Shown: positions 23,908 through 33,341 of the stretch, piece by piece | How the letters are laid out: every line of letters begins with the position of its first letter | How positions within the stretch are numbered: the stretch's first letter is position 1 | Assembly (NCBI GenBank): GCA_937934645.1 | Contig: CALGYZ010000047.1 | Coordinates: 41,758 to 105,757 of the forward strand | Length of the DNA stretch: 64,000 nucleotides | Reading direction: 5' to 3' | DNA from: an uncultured Bacillaceae bacterium | GTDB lineage: Bacteria; Bacillota; Bacilli; Bacillales; Caldibacillaceae | The notes under the pieces: generated by a model | The model's database searches: none | The model's input: only the letters and a program-made list of their open reading frames with translations | What the model was told of the DNA's origin: nothing | Translations under genes and position numbers: made by a program

Positions 23908-25206
23908 ATGGAACAACGGCAACAGCATTATAAATTCAGCATCCGGAAAAAACTTGTCATTTTAACGACTGCACTCGCGGTAATCACTTATTCAACAAGC
24001 GCTTTTTTTATTTTTGTACTTTATCCAATTTTTTTCAAAGATTATATTAATGAAGTAGTATTTACACTTGTCACGCTGTTTTTGGGCATTATTTGGTCGG
24101 GAATACTGGCGTTTGTCGCAGGAATCCTATTCGTAAAACCGCTGAAAGATCTTGAAAAGGCTGCGTTACGTGCTGCCGCGGGAGATATCACACAAAATGT
24201 AAGGGTTTACAGATTTGATGATGAAATCCGGGCAGTCGGACTGGCATTCAATGAAATGCTGGAAAACTTACGCCAAATGGTACAACTCATTGATGAAAAC
24301 TTTACGGAAACGAATAACAAAGTCATCCATATTTCCGAAGAATCGGCAAAAGCGAGCGAACAGGCGGAAAGCATTGCCATGACCATTAACGAAATCTCCA
24401 AGGGAGCGGAAAATTCAGCCGTATCTATCCAGCGGACGGCCGAGTCCGTGGAAGAGATGAAACATCTTGCGATGGAAGTACAGGAAAAGGCAAAAAATTC
24501 GGAAGAAGTATCCAATGAAATGCTGGAAGAGCTGCAAAAGAACAGGGAAGTCATTTCTGCGCTGATTAAAGGAATTGAAGAATTGGCCCATGCGAATAAA
24601 GGATCGTTAAAATCCGTCAATCTTCTTGCTGAAAATGCGAAAAAGGCGGAACAGATTATCCATGTTGTCGGCGATATTGCGCAGCAGACAAACTTACTGG
24701 CATTAAATGCATCCATTGAGGCTGCCCGTGCCGGTGAACATGGAAAGGGGTTTGCCGTGGTGGCGGATGAAGTCCGTAAACTGGCTGATGAAAGCGCAAA
24801 TGCGGTAAAGGGAATTTCCGATTTGTTGAATAATATACAGCAGGAAGTACAGCAAGTGGTTGCACAAATTTCCGACATTGTGGATTCCGTCAATGAGGAA
24901 GTGGCGAAAGGGAATGCAGCAAACCAGTCGATGGAACAGATGGCCAATACGATTTATCAGGTCGCAGATGCCGTAAAACATATTTCTTTGCTCGTTGATG
25001 AACAACTGGAGCGGATCCGCGAAACATCCATCCAGTCACAGGAAGTATCGGCAATCGCACAGGAAACTTCAGCGGGAGCGGAAGAAGTTGCCTCCTCGAC
25101 CCAGGAACAAACAGCCATCATTGAACATGTCGATGAATATGTACAAGAGTTAAAAACACTTGCCGGAAAATTAAAAGATACCATTGTACAATTTAAAATA
25201 AAATAA
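23908..25206 (+). CDS. Methyl-accepting chemotaxis protein without a large sensor domain
   Basis: A 432-residue chemoreceptor-type protein. Two membrane segments (about residues 18-38 and 46-74) are separated by only a few residues, so there is almost no extracellular ligand domain. A HAMP domain follows (about 75-130) and then the long signalling coiled coil with the conserved hairpin tip NLLALNASIEAARAGEHGKGFAVVADEVRKLA-type sequence. It should signal through CheW/CheA, perhaps sensing membrane or cytoplasmic cues. ATG 23908 has AAAGGAGG. It is inserted between ywlE and rpiB and ends at a palindromic terminator. Confidence 0.93.
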   Translation: MEQRQQHYKFSIRKKLVILTTALAVITYSTSAFFIFVLYPIFFKDYINEVVFTLVTLFLGIIWSGILAFVAGILFVKPLKDLEKAALRAAAGDITQNVRVYRFDDEIRAVGLAFNEMLENLRQMVQLIDENFTETNNKVIHISEESAKASEQAESIAMTINEISKGAENSAVSIQRTAESVEEMKHLAMEVQEKAKNSEEVSNEMLEELQKNREVISALIKGIEELAHANKGSLKSVNLLAENAKKAEQIIHVVGDIAQQTNLLALNASIEAARAGEHGKGFAVVADEVRKLADESANAVKGISDLLNNIQQEVQQVVAQISDIVDSVNEEVAKGNAANQSMEQMANTIYQVADAVKHISLLVDEQLERIRETSIQSQEVSAIAQETSAGAEEVASSTQEQTAIIEHVDEYVQELKTLAGKLKDTIVQFKIK

Positions 25207-25236
25207 AGGAGTAAATCGATTTACTCCTTTTTTTCT
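25204..25236 (+). terminator. Terminator after the chemoreceptor gene
   Basis: AAGGAGTAAATC pairs with GATTTACTCCTT as one continuous palindrome, followed by T residues; the 5' arm starts at the stop codon. Confidence 0.85.
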
Positions 25237-25290
25237 TTACGGAGTGGTACAATAAACTTGCGCAAAACAAAATAGATGAGGTGACCATCC

Positions 25291-25728
25291 ATGAAAGTAG
25301 CAGTAGCATCAGACCACGGCGGCCTCCATTTGAAACAGGAAATCATCGGGCTGCTTGAAGAGATGGGATTGGAATATGAAGATTTCGGTTGTGATTGTGA
25401 AACATCCGTTGATTATCCGGACTATGCTCTGCCCGTTGCAGAAAAAGTGGCAAAAGGCGAGTTCGACCGGGCCATTTTAATCTGCGGAACCGGAATCGGC
25501 ATGAGTATTGCGGCCAATAAAGTGAAAGGCATCCGCTGTGCGCTCTGCCACGACGTTTTTAGCGCAAAGGCAACCCGTGAACATAATGACTCCAATATTT
25601 TGGCAATGGGTGAACGGGTGATCGGTCCGGGACTTGCCCGTGAAATCGCGAAAACATGGCTGACGACAGAATTTGAAGGCGGAAGACACGAAAGAAGAAT
25701 CGGAAAAATAACTGAATATGAAAAATAA
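25291..25728 (+). CDS. rpiB: Ribose-5-phosphate isomerase B
   Basis: A 145-residue RpiB/LacA-fold protein with SDHGGLHLKQEI at the N-terminus, the active-site Cys region ILICGTGIGMSIAANK, and the HDVFSAKATREHNDSNILAMG block. It interconverts ribose-5-phosphate and ribulose-5-phosphate, or allose-6-phosphate in some members. The start ATG 25291 follows GATGAGGTGACC. Gene order matches ywlE-ywlF-ywlG-glyA. Confidence 0.95.
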   Translation: MKVAVASDHGGLHLKQEIIGLLEEMGLEYEDFGCDCETSVDYPDYALPVAEKVAKGEFDRAILICGTGIGMSIAANKVKGIRCALCHDVFSAKATREHNDSNILAMGERVIGPGLAREIAKTWLTTEFEGGRHERRIGKITEYEK

Positions 25729-25745
25729 CATTTAATAAATGATAA

Positions 25746-25783
25746 TAAAAAGCCCTTACCGTTGACCCGGGGGCTTTTTTATT
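25746..25783 (+). terminator. Terminator after rpiB
   Basis: AAAAAGCCC and GGGCTTTTTT enclose a 16-base loop. Confidence 0.75.
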
Positions 25784-25823
25784 ATAATGAAGACAGATGA
25801 ATATATTCAGGCAGGTGGTTTAT

Positions 25824-26393
25824 ATGGAAAAAAAGAAAGCGGCTTGGAGAGAGGAATGGCGGCAAATTTTAAACGGTTTTAAAAATGAAATTGACATCAA
25901 ACCGGATCAAATTCTTGTCATCGGTTGTTCTACATCAGAAATTGCCGGGAAAAAAATCGGTACGAGCGGCTCAATGGAAACGGCTGGAGTCATCTTCGGT
26001 GAGCTCGAACAATTTTCAAAGGAAACAGGTATCCGTCTCGCTTTTCAATGTTGTGAACATTTGAACCGGGCCCTCGTCGTTGAACGAAGCACAGCTGAAT
26101 TGAAAAATCTTGAGGAAGTAACAGTAATCCCCGTCCCGGAAGCAGGCGGTTCGATGGCCAGCTATGCATATCAAAACTTAAAAGATCCGGTAGTCGTCGA
26201 AAACATACGGGCCGATTACGGAATCGATATCGGTGATACATTAATCGGCATGCATTTGAAACAAGTGGCCGTGCCGGTGCGTGTATCCGTAAACACAGTC
26301 GGAAACGCCCGCGTTACCCTGGCAAAAACAAGGCCAAAGCTGATCGGGGGCGAGCGTGCCGTTTACCGCCGCGGATCGTCCTGTTCATCATAA
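25824..26393 (+). CDS. ywlG: YwlG-like TIGR01440/DUF436 protein
   Basis: A 189-residue protein with VIGCSTSEIAGKKIG, FQCCEHLNRALVVE and EAGGSMASYAY, the recognisable blocks of the conserved Firmicutes YwlG family. Several conserved Cys and Gly residues suggest a metal or thiol-dependent active site, but no function is established. ATG 25824 is preferred because AGGTGG stands five bases upstream; an ATG nine codons earlier lacks a site. It precedes glyA as in B. subtilis. Confidence 0.85.
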   Translation: MEKKKAAWREEWRQILNGFKNEIDIKPDQILVIGCSTSEIAGKKIGTSGSMETAGVIFGELEQFSKETGIRLAFQCCEHLNRALVVERSTAELKNLEEVTVIPVPEAGGSMASYAYQNLKDPVVVENIRADYGIDIGDTLIGMHLKQVAVPVRVSVNTVGNARVTLAKTRPKLIGGERAVYRRGSSCSS

Positions 26394-26614
26394 ACAAATG
26401 ACAGAAAAATCATTTTCTTGGACATTCGACGAAAAAATGATCTATAAAGTACATCAAAACACGAACATTATATAAAATTCAGAGTTTTAAATTTAATAGT
26501 TTCCGAATAAAGAAATTCATGTTAGAATAGGAAATGTATGACAACTTCCATACTGTTAAAACACGTATGTATTTAATTAATTTTCTATAATTATTCGGGA
26601 AGGGGAAAATTTAC
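26394..26614 (+). promoter_or_regulatory. glyA upstream region: candidate promoter and PurBox-like sites
   Basis: TGTTAGAAT (26520-26528) is an extended -10. ACACGAACATT near 26459 and TTTCCGAATAA near 26499 resemble PurR PurBox sequences (core CCGAAC with flanking A/T), each with mismatches. glyA is PurR-regulated in B. subtilis; the match here is tentative. Confidence 0.4.
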
Positions 26615-27856
26615 ATGAGTTTCATCGCAAAACAGGACGAAGCTGTTTACAAAGCCATCCAGGGGGAGCTAAAAAGACAGCAGAATAAAATTGAACTGAT
26701 CGCTTCGGAAAACTTTGTATCCCGTGCCGTAATGGAAGCGCAAGGATCTGTATTAACAAATAAGTACGCCGAGGGATATCCGGGTAAACGGTATTACGGC
26801 GGCTGTGAATATGTAGATATTGTAGAAGATATCGCAAGGGACCGTGCAAAGGAAATCTTTGGTGCGGAACATGTAAACGTACAACCACATTCCGGCGCCC
26901 AGGCAAATATGGCGGTTTATTTTTCCGTGCTGGAGCCGGGGGATACGGTTCTCGGTATGAATCTTTCCCATGGCGGCCACTTGACCCATGGCAGCCCTGT
27001 CAACTTCAGCGGACAATTGTACAACTTTGTGGATTATGGGGTAGACCGGGAAACGGAAACGATCGATTACGATGATGTGCTGGAAAAAGCCCTCGAGCAT
27101 AAACCGAAGTTGATTGTCGCCGGGGCAAGTGCTTATCCGCGGGTTATTGATTTTAAAAAGTTCCGTGAAATTGCCGACCGTGTCGGTGCGTACTTTATGG
27201 TTGACATGGCCCATATTGCCGGGCTTGTGGCCGTCGGACTTCATCCGAATCCGGTTCCGTATGCCGACTTTGTTACGACAACAACCCATAAAACATTACG
27301 CGGACCGCGCGGCGGGATGATTCTGTGCAAAGAGAAGTACGCCAAACAAATCGACAAATCCATTTTCCCCGGCATGCAAGGCGGCCCGTTAATGCACGTC
27401 ATTGCGGCTAAAGCTGTTTCCCTCGGGGAAGCTATGCAACCGGAGTTTAAAACTTATATGGAACAAGTTGTGGTCAATGCAAAACAACTGGGTGAAACAT
27501 TGGCGGACGAAGGGCTCCGCATCGTATCCGGCGGAACCGACAATCATTTATTGCTCGTTGATGTCCGTCCGCTCGGCTTGACGGGAAATATTGCTGAAGA
27601 AGTGCTTGACGCAGTCGGCATTACATGCAATAAAAACACAATCCCGTATGATCCAGAACGTCCGAGTGTGACAAGCGGCATCCGTCTCGGAACAGCGGCA
27701 GTGACAACCCGCGGTTTCACGAAAGAAGATATTATGGAGACGGGTAAAATCATTGCAACGACATTAAAGAACCATAAAGATGAACAAGTGCTGGAAGAAG
27801 CCCGTTCCCGCGTCCGGGCATTAACGGAAAAACATCCGTTATACGCATCCTTGTAA
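26615..27856 (+). CDS. glyA: Serine hydroxymethyltransferase
   Basis: A 413-residue PLP enzyme. The PLP Lys is residue 226 in VTTTTHKTLRGPRGG. Other blocks are ASENFVSRAV, YAEGYPGKRYYGGCEYVD and HGGHLTHGSPVNFSG. It converts serine and tetrahydrofolate to glycine and 5,10-methylene-tetrahydrofolate, feeding purine, thymidylate and methionine synthesis. ATG 26615 follows GGGAAGGGGA. A clean terminator follows. Confidence 0.98.
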   Translation: MSFIAKQDEAVYKAIQGELKRQQNKIELIASENFVSRAVMEAQGSVLTNKYAEGYPGKRYYGGCEYVDIVEDIARDRAKEIFGAEHVNVQPHSGAQANMAVYFSVLEPGDTVLGMNLSHGGHLTHGSPVNFSGQLYNFVDYGVDRETETIDYDDVLEKALEHKPKLIVAGASAYPRVIDFKKFREIADRVGAYFMVDMAHIAGLVAVGLHPNPVPYADFVTTTTHKTLRGPRGGMILCKEKYAKQIDKSIFPGMQGGPLMHVIAAKAVSLGEAMQPEFKTYMEQVVVNAKQLGETLADEGLRIVSGGTDNHLLLVDVRPLGLTGNIAEEVLDAVGITCNKNTIPYDPERPSVTSGIRLGTAAVTTRGFTKEDIMETGKIIATTLKNHKDEQVLEEARSRVRALTEKHPLYASL

Positions 27857-27859
27857 TAG

Positions 27860-27892
27860 TTAAGCCTCCTTTAATGGAGGCTTATTTTTTTG
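27860..27892 (+). terminator. Terminator after glyA
   Basis: TAAGCCTCC (27861-27869) and GGAGGCTTA (27876-27884), then TTTTTTT. Confidence 0.9.
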
Positions 27893-28027
27893 GGCAAACT
27901 ATAACCGCTTTCGTCTGCGGAACAACAGATCTGTAAGAATATCGTCTATCAGGTCAATAAGATGTAAAAAAGATTACTGATTTACCGGCCGGAAAATGAA
28001 AAAAATATGTTAATATGATAAAAAGCG

Positions 28028-28056
28028 TTGTAGAAAAAAGTATTTTTTTGTAAAAT
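28028..28056 (+). promoter_or_regulatory. Candidate upp promoter
   Basis: TTGTAG (28028-28033), 17 bases, TAAAAT (28051-28056), about 67 bases before the upp start. Confidence 0.45.
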
Positions 28057-28122
28057 AAATCAGGTTTAGGAATCATTCAGTTAGGATTGTGGATAGAAAA
28101 ATAGGAAAGGGCGATTTTCACC

Positions 28123-28752
28123 ATGGGAAAAGTTTACATTTTTGATCATCCTTTAATTCAGCATAAACTGACGCATATAAGGAAAAAGGAAACCGGAACG
28201 AAGGAATTTCGTGAGCTAGTAGATGAAATTGCGACCCTGATGGCTTATGAAGCAACAAGGGAATTACCCCTGACCGAAGTGGAAATTGAAACCCCGGTTG
28301 CAAAAACGAAGTCGAAGGTGCTTGCCGGCAAAAAGATCGGAATCGTACCGATTTTACGGGCCGGTATGGGAATGGTTGACGGGATTTTAAAACTTATTCC
28401 TACAGCAAAAGTGGGACATGTCGGATTGTACCGGGATCCGGAAACGTTAAAGCCCGTGGAATATTATGTAAAATTCCCTTCGGATATTGAAGAACGGGAA
28501 TTCATCGTTGTTGATCCGATGCTGGCAACCGGAGGATCGGCCATTGAAGCGATTAACAGTCTAAAAAAGCGGGGTGCGGGCCGTATTATGTTTATGTGTT
28601 TAATTGCCGCGCCGGAAGGGTTGGAAGCATTAAAGAAGGCGCATCCCGATGTGGACATTTATATTGCCGGACTGGATGAGAGACTGGATGAAAAAGGATA
28701 CATTATTCCCGGCCTCGGTGATGCAGGAGACCGGCTCTTCGGAACGAAATAA
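28123..28752 (+). CDS. upp: Uracil phosphoribosyltransferase
   Basis: A 209-residue type I phosphoribosyltransferase with the PRPP loop VVDPMLATGGSAIEAI, the substrate region ILRAGMGMVDG and the C-terminal YIIPGLGDAGDRLFGT uracil-binding flap. It makes UMP from uracil and PRPP. ATG 28123 follows GAAAGGGCG. Gene order glyA-upp-(atp) is conserved, but two chromate-transporter genes and a protease are inserted here before atpI. Confidence 0.97.
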   Translation: MGKVYIFDHPLIQHKLTHIRKKETGTKEFRELVDEIATLMAYEATRELPLTEVEIETPVAKTKSKVLAGKKIGIVPILRAGMGMVDGILKLIPTAKVGHVGLYRDPETLKPVEYYVKFPSDIEEREFIVVDPMLATGGSAIEAINSLKKRGAGRIMFMCLIAAPEGLEALKKAHPDVDIYIAGLDERLDEKGYIIPGLGDAGDRLFGTK

Positions 28753-28798
28753 TAAAAGAAACGATGGGGACGGGGGTAACACCCGGTAAATCATCGTT

Positions 28799-28840
28799 AA
28801 AAGGCTGGAAAAGCTATGCTTTCTTCCAGCTTTTTCTTTT
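28799..28840 (+). terminator. Terminator after upp
   Basis: GCTGGAA (28804-28810) and TTCCAGC (28824-28830), then TTTTTCTTTT. A second hairpin AACGATG/CATCGTT lies just upstream at 28760-28798. Confidence 0.85.
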
Positions 28841-28946
28841 GTTCTTCCGGTTTACCGGCCGCTTTTTCAATGGTATATTATTCGCTGTAAGAGCGTTTGT
28901 TGCCATGAAAGTATTCATGAAAAAATGAAAAAAAGGATTGGATCAT

Positions 28947-29522
28947 ATGAAATTACAACTGGAAATATTTTTGGCGTTTTTCCGGGTCGGCATTTTCGGA
29001 TACGGCGGCGGCCCCGCATCCATCCCCCTCGTGTATAAAGAAGTGGTTGACCGGTACAAATGGCTCGATGCTGATGAATTTGGCGATATTATTGCACTGG
29101 GGAATACACTGCCCGGTCCGATCATTACGAAACTGGCCGGATACATTGGCTACAGGATCTCCGGTTTTCCGGGCATGGTAAATGCGCTTGTTGCGAGTAA
29201 CGTACCGACCATTTTGCTGATGATTTTATTGATGAAGTCCATTTCTTCCATCAAACAATTCGACTGGGTCGGCGGGATGATTGCGGCAGTGGTCCCCGTA
29301 GTCGGGATGATGATGGCTGCATTAACCTGGCAATTTTTCTCCAAGGCGAAGCAAAATCTCGGCTGGTTGAAATCCATTATTTTTTGTGCTCTCGTTTTTT
29401 TTCTGATCCATTTCGTCCGTATTCACCCGGCGTTTATCATCGCTGCACTGGTTGTCTTTGCCTTCACAAAGAAAGATGCCCGGAAAGAAACCGCAGAAAG
29501 TAAAGAGGGGACCGGAACATGA
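28947..29522 (+). CDS. Chromate transporter, short-chain CHR subunit 1
   Basis: A 191-residue membrane protein containing one CHR domain with the signature FGYGGGPASIPL near the N-terminus and GNTLPGPIITKLAGYIGY near residue 50. Short-chain CHR proteins work as pairs of half-length subunits, here with the next gene. They export chromate or a related oxyanion. ATG 28947 follows AAAAAGGATTG. The ATGA overlap with the next gene shows tight coupling. The C-terminus is charged (TKKDARKETAESKE). Confidence 0.9.
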   Translation: MKLQLEIFLAFFRVGIFGYGGGPASIPLVYKEVVDRYKWLDADEFGDIIALGNTLPGPIITKLAGYIGYRISGFPGMVNALVASNVPTILLMILLMKSISSIKQFDWVGGMIAAVVPVVGMMMAALTWQFFSKAKQNLGWLKSIIFCALVFFLIHFVRIHPAFIIAALVVFAFTKKDARKETAESKEGTGT

Positions 29523-30046
29523 TTTACTGGCAAATCTTTCTCGCGTTTTTTATTCCCGGAATTGTCGGATATGGCGGCGGTCCGGCTTCCATTCCGCTCA
29601 TTGAACATGAAGTGGTTGACCGGTACGGCTGGTTAACGGTCCAGGAGTTCAGTGAAGTTTTGGCACTGGGGAACTCACTGCCGGGACCGATTGCCACCAA
29701 ACTGGCCGGCTATATTGGCTATGAAGTCGGCGGCGTATTGGGGGCGGTCGTAGCGATCGGTGCAAATGTATTGCCATCATTGATTTTAATGATTATTTTG
29801 CTGAACGTGTTGTTGAAATATAAAGATTCCCCGAAAGTTAAGCGGGTTACGGTATTTGTCCGACCGGTCATCGCCGTTTTGCTTGGACTGTTGACGTGGG
29901 ATTTTTTCTTTGAATCATACATAAATATCGGAATTTGGCAGACGATTCTCATTGCCGTCGTAAGTTATCTACTCATTGAGCGCTGGAGCATCCATCCTGC
30001 TTTTGTAATATGCGGCGCCTTTTTATACGGCGGACTGTTCTTATGA
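29519..30046 (+). CDS. Chromate transporter, short-chain CHR subunit 2
   Basis: A 175-residue membrane protein homologous to the preceding gene, with GYGGGPASIPLIEHEVVDRYGW and GNSLPGPIATKLAGYIGYE. Its ATG overlaps the partner's TGA. The two together equal one full-length ChrA and resemble the YwrA/YwrB pair of B. subtilis. A strong terminator follows. The real substrate could be another oxyanion. Confidence 0.9.
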   Translation: MIYWQIFLAFFIPGIVGYGGGPASIPLIEHEVVDRYGWLTVQEFSEVLALGNSLPGPIATKLAGYIGYEVGGVLGAVVAIGANVLPSLILMIILLNVLLKYKDSPKVKRVTVFVRPVIAVLLGLLTWDFFFESYINIGIWQTILIAVVSYLLIERWSIHPAFVICGAFLYGGLFL

Positions 30047-30054
30047 CTGTATAT

Positions 30055-30090
30055 GCCCTGTCTTTCATCATGAAGGACAGGGCTTTTTTA
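30055..30090 (+). terminator. Terminator after chromate transporter genes
   Basis: GCCCTGTC (30055-30062) and GACAGGGC with a short loop, then TTTTTT. Confidence 0.88.
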
Positions 30091-30145
30091 TCATATTTTC
30101 CCGGTTTTTTTCAATACTAAAGAAAAAGCAATATGAAGGGGGAAT

Positions 30146-32425
30146 ATGGTGAAACAAACGCTTAGGCTTACCGTACTTGCTTTATCCGTCATTTTATTTT
30201 TGGTCCAGTCCGCATCCGCCGCGGCTGTCACATCTCCTGCAGAACAATTCAAGGATCCGTCTTTTCCGGAACCTGCTCCCGATGAACAAATTGCCATTGT
30301 ACAATTGGGGAAGCCGGCGACCAAAGAAGAAATTGAATCATTCATCCAACCGTTTCCTGGCCTTGAGTTAAGATATGTTTTCCGGCATGTCTTTTCCGGT
30401 TTTTCCGTCAAAGGTCCGCCGAAGTCCATTCAACAATTAAAAAATTTAAAGCCGGTGGTCAATGTATATCCGTCGTACACGTACCAGTTAAAATTTTCTC
30501 CATCAAACCGGCCGTCAGCCCTCTCCTTTAACAGCATCAACACAATCGGAACGGATCAAATCCGGTATATAACTGATGCAGGCGGAAACCGGCTGACAGG
30601 GAAGGGGATTAAGGTCGGGATTATTGATACGGGAATTGACTACACCCATCCGGATTTACAAAAAAATTATGTGAAAGGGTATGACTTTGTTGATCGTGAT
30701 CATGATCCGATGGAAACAGTCAATATGGGACCGAATAATACTGTACACGGCACCCACGTTGCCGGGGTAATTGCCGCCAATGGAAAGATGACCGGGGTTG
30801 CTCCGGAGGCTGACATTTACGCATACCGTGCTCTGGGTCCCGGCGGTTTCGGCACGACAGAAATGATCATTGCCGCTATTGAACAGGCAGTGAAGGACAA
30901 GGTGGACGTATTAAATCTGTCGCTGGGAACGAGCATTAACGGCCCGGACCTGCCGGCAAGCATTGCCCTTGATAGAGCTGTTGAAAAAGGAATCATCGCC
31001 GTAACATCCAATGGAAATGCAGGTCCGGAACCGTGGACGGTCGGAACCCCGGGAACGTCACGCCGGGCCATTTCCGTCGGGGCAAGCACACCTGAGATGA
31101 AAATTCCCTATATAAAGTTTTCCGGGCATACGTGCCGTCTGACTCCCCTCCCGGATTCACAACCCTGGAGAAATGACCGTTCATATGAAATGGTTTATGC
31201 AGGTTTGGGAAGAAAAAAAGATTTTCACAGAAAAAATGTCAATGGAAAATATGTTCTCTTGAAAAGGGGGAAAATAACATTTTCAAAAAAAGTGCAGAAC
31301 GCAGAAGAAGCGGGAGCTAGCGGTGTGTTGATTTTTAACAACGAGGAGAAAATGGTAACGCCGACGCTGGAAAAGGAAGCAAAATTACCGGCGGCATTTT
31401 TGTCCAAAACTTGCGGTGAGCAATTGAAAAAAGCAATTGAAGCCGGAAATACCAACGCCAATCTGATTTGGAAAACCGAGGCTGATGTTCTGGCCGGTTT
31501 CAGTTCCCGCGGCCCCGTCACGCATAACTGGGAAATTAAACCCGATGTCGTGGCTCCCGGTGTAGCTATTAACAGCACTGTTCCAGGTGGATATAAGCTG
31601 CTGCAGGGAACCAGCATGGCTTCTCCACATGTCGCCGGTGCCTGTGCTATTTTAAAACAAGCCCGTCCCGACTGGAAGCCGGAACAGATTAAAGCGGTTC
31701 TGATGAATACGGCTAAACCGCTGGAGAAAGGGAGGGACAAATACTATGAACCCTTTGAACAGGGGGCCGGCCGTATTCGGCTAGACAAGGCTTTGCGGGC
31801 AAACTCCATTGTCCTGCCCGGTGCCCTTGTTTTTGGAAAAATACCGGGAAAAAAGTTTGATGAAAAAACGGTGACCGTAACTGTTGAAAATATCAGCGGC
31901 CGACCGGTCCGGTATACATTTTCCGTTCCGGCCAGAAGCGATGAAATCATTTGGGATTTTCCCCCGCCGTTTTACCTGGCTCCGCATGAAAAGAAAGATA
32001 TACCGGTCCGGTTTACATTGAAAGACCGTCTGAAAACGAAAGAAGTTTATACCGGGTATATACAAATACTCGCAAACTCGGAACCGGTGCACCTTCCGTA
32101 TTTATATGTTGCCGGGGAACCCGGTTACCCCCGGATCATGACGTTTTCCTGGGGACCAACAGATGATGAAGATGTATACCAATATGAAACTTATTTGCCC
32201 GGGGGAGCGGATGAGTTCGGCATCGTACTGTTCCATCCTGACACATACCGGTTTATTGGTGTACTGGAACGGAAAAGAAATGTAAAAAGGGGTTACATGA
32301 CAAAAGAATTGCGAATTAAAGAAAACTTTCCGGAAGGAATATATATAGCAGTTGTTTTTGCAAAAAAGGACGGCCAAGAGGACCGGATTGAGCAGCTGAT
32401 TGAAATCGGCGGGAACCGGAATTAA
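30146..32425 (+). CDS. Secreted subtilisin-like serine protease with PA domain (Vpr-like)
   Basis: A 759-residue S8 peptidase. It has a Sec signal peptide (LTVLALSVILFLVQSASA), an I9-type propeptide (about 45-115), and the catalytic triad Asp161 (GIIDTGIDY), His201 (HGTHVAG) and Ser490 (GTSMASPHVAG). A protease-associated domain is inserted about 325-440 (GKYVLLKRG ... GASGVLIFNNEE), and a beta-rich Fn3-like C-terminal region follows. This order is that of Vpr. It is probably an extracellular or cell-wall nutrient protease. The start may be ATG 30146 or GTG 30149; AAGGGGGA is upstream. It stands alone between two transporter genes and the atp operon. Confidence 0.94.
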   Translation: MVKQTLRLTVLALSVILFLVQSASAAAVTSPAEQFKDPSFPEPAPDEQIAIVQLGKPATKEEIESFIQPFPGLELRYVFRHVFSGFSVKGPPKSIQQLKNLKPVVNVYPSYTYQLKFSPSNRPSALSFNSINTIGTDQIRYITDAGGNRLTGKGIKVGIIDTGIDYTHPDLQKNYVKGYDFVDRDHDPMETVNMGPNNTVHGTHVAGVIAANGKMTGVAPEADIYAYRALGPGGFGTTEMIIAAIEQAVKDKVDVLNLSLGTSINGPDLPASIALDRAVEKGIIAVTSNGNAGPEPWTVGTPGTSRRAISVGASTPEMKIPYIKFSGHTCRLTPLPDSQPWRNDRSYEMVYAGLGRKKDFHRKNVNGKYVLLKRGKITFSKKVQNAEEAGASGVLIFNNEEKMVTPTLEKEAKLPAAFLSKTCGEQLKKAIEAGNTNANLIWKTEADVLAGFSSRGPVTHNWEIKPDVVAPGVAINSTVPGGYKLLQGTSMASPHVAGACAILKQARPDWKPEQIKAVLMNTAKPLEKGRDKYYEPFEQGAGRIRLDKALRANSIVLPGALVFGKIPGKKFDEKTVTVTVENISGRPVRYTFSVPARSDEIIWDFPPPFYLAPHEKKDIPVRFTLKDRLKTKEVYTGYIQILANSEPVHLPYLYVAGEPGYPRIMTFSWGPTDDEDVYQYETYLPGGADEFGIVLFHPDTYRFIGVLERKRNVKRGYMTKELRIKENFPEGIYIAVVFAKKDGQEDRIEQLIEIGGNRN

Positions 32426-32949
32426 ATTTTTACACATTTTTTACTCCCGGTCCTGTCCGGGCCTCCTGTTTTTTGGTAAACATGCGTTCTTGTCATTGAA
32501 ATTTAGTAAAAAAGATAGATTGAGAGATCATTATAAAGGAAAATTCGGGGAAAATATAGAAATTAGAGGAAAAATCGTCCAAATGTGACAATTTTGTGAA
32601 TAACATGTAACAAATAATAGACTGATTTTCAATGAATAAATTGACATGAAGGCCGTGTTTATTGTAGTCTTATAAAGTGTAAGCAGTTTAGGGAGGGAGT
32701 AAGCCGAAAAAAAGGGGTAACATTAAAGAAAATATGACATACTATATACATACTAATAGTTTAATTATGTCCATGCAGTTTTATAAATTAATTTTTCACA
32801 ATAATTCATATTATCAGTTTTGGTCGCGATAACGGAGGAAGTTTCGAATATTTATCACACCACAGAATCTTTTTTCATGTATAATAATAGAATAGGTAAT
32901 TTTTGTGTTAAAGAAAAATTATTTTCGTACAGTTTAGGGGAACTTTACC
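32426..32949 (+). promoter_or_regulatory. Long region upstream of the atp operon
   Basis: A short CCCGG/CCGGG hairpin with a later T run (32446-32476) may end the protease transcript. TTGACA at 32641 with TAGTCT 18 bases on is the best promoter candidate; TATAAT at 32880 is another. GGGAGGGAG (32690) and CGGAGGAAG (32834) look like ribosome sites but no convincing ORF follows them. Most of the 524 bases is AT-rich and unexplained. Confidence 0.35.
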
Positions 32950-33336
32950 ATGCCTGACTTACATCTTCTGTTTACTCGGTATAGAATGTATATGTTCTAT
33001 ATTCTGGCCCTTTTTGTTTTACTGTGGGGATTTACCCCGTACCGGACAATCTTTGCAGGGCTTATCCTCGGCACCGCCACCAGTTTTATAAATATGTGGC
33101 TGCTCTATAAACGGACCTTGAAATTAAGCGATGCGGTCAAAAGCGGAAAAACGGCTTACTCAATCGGATCGTTTTCAAGGTTTGCCTATGCAGCGCTGGC
33201 TGCCCTGATAGCTATTAAATTCCCAAATTATTTTGATATAGCTTTTACATTGCTGGGGTTAGCGACATCCTATTTGGTCATGGCCCTAGATTCTATCATT
33301 ATGTTTATTTTTAAACGAAAAAGGAAAGGTAGGTGA
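32950..33336 (+). CDS. atpI: ATP synthase protein I
   Basis: A 128-residue protein with four hydrophobic helices and a basic C-terminal tail (FKRKRKGR), the AtpI pattern. AtpI assists c-ring assembly or stability and may aid Mg uptake. It is the first gene of atpIBEFHAGDC and its stop is five bases before the atpB start. ATG 32950 follows AGGGGAA. Confidence 0.9.
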   Translation: MPDLHLLFTRYRMYMFYILALFVLLWGFTPYRTIFAGLILGTATSFINMWLLYKRTLKLSDAVKSGKTAYSIGSFSRFAYAALAALIAIKFPNYFDIAFTLLGLATSYLVMALDSIIMFIFKRKRKGR

Positions 33337-33341
33337 TTTCA

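Noticed and set aside
24207..24947. 246-codon minus-strand ORF inside the chemoreceptor gene
   Set aside because: It is a mirror of the coiled-coil codons (Ser/Ala/Cys-rich), a usual artefact opposite MCP genes.
32690..32835. Short ORF behind GGGAGGGAG or CGGAGGAAG upstream of atpI
   Set aside because: Frames following these sites close within a few codons or start too far away; no coherent peptide.
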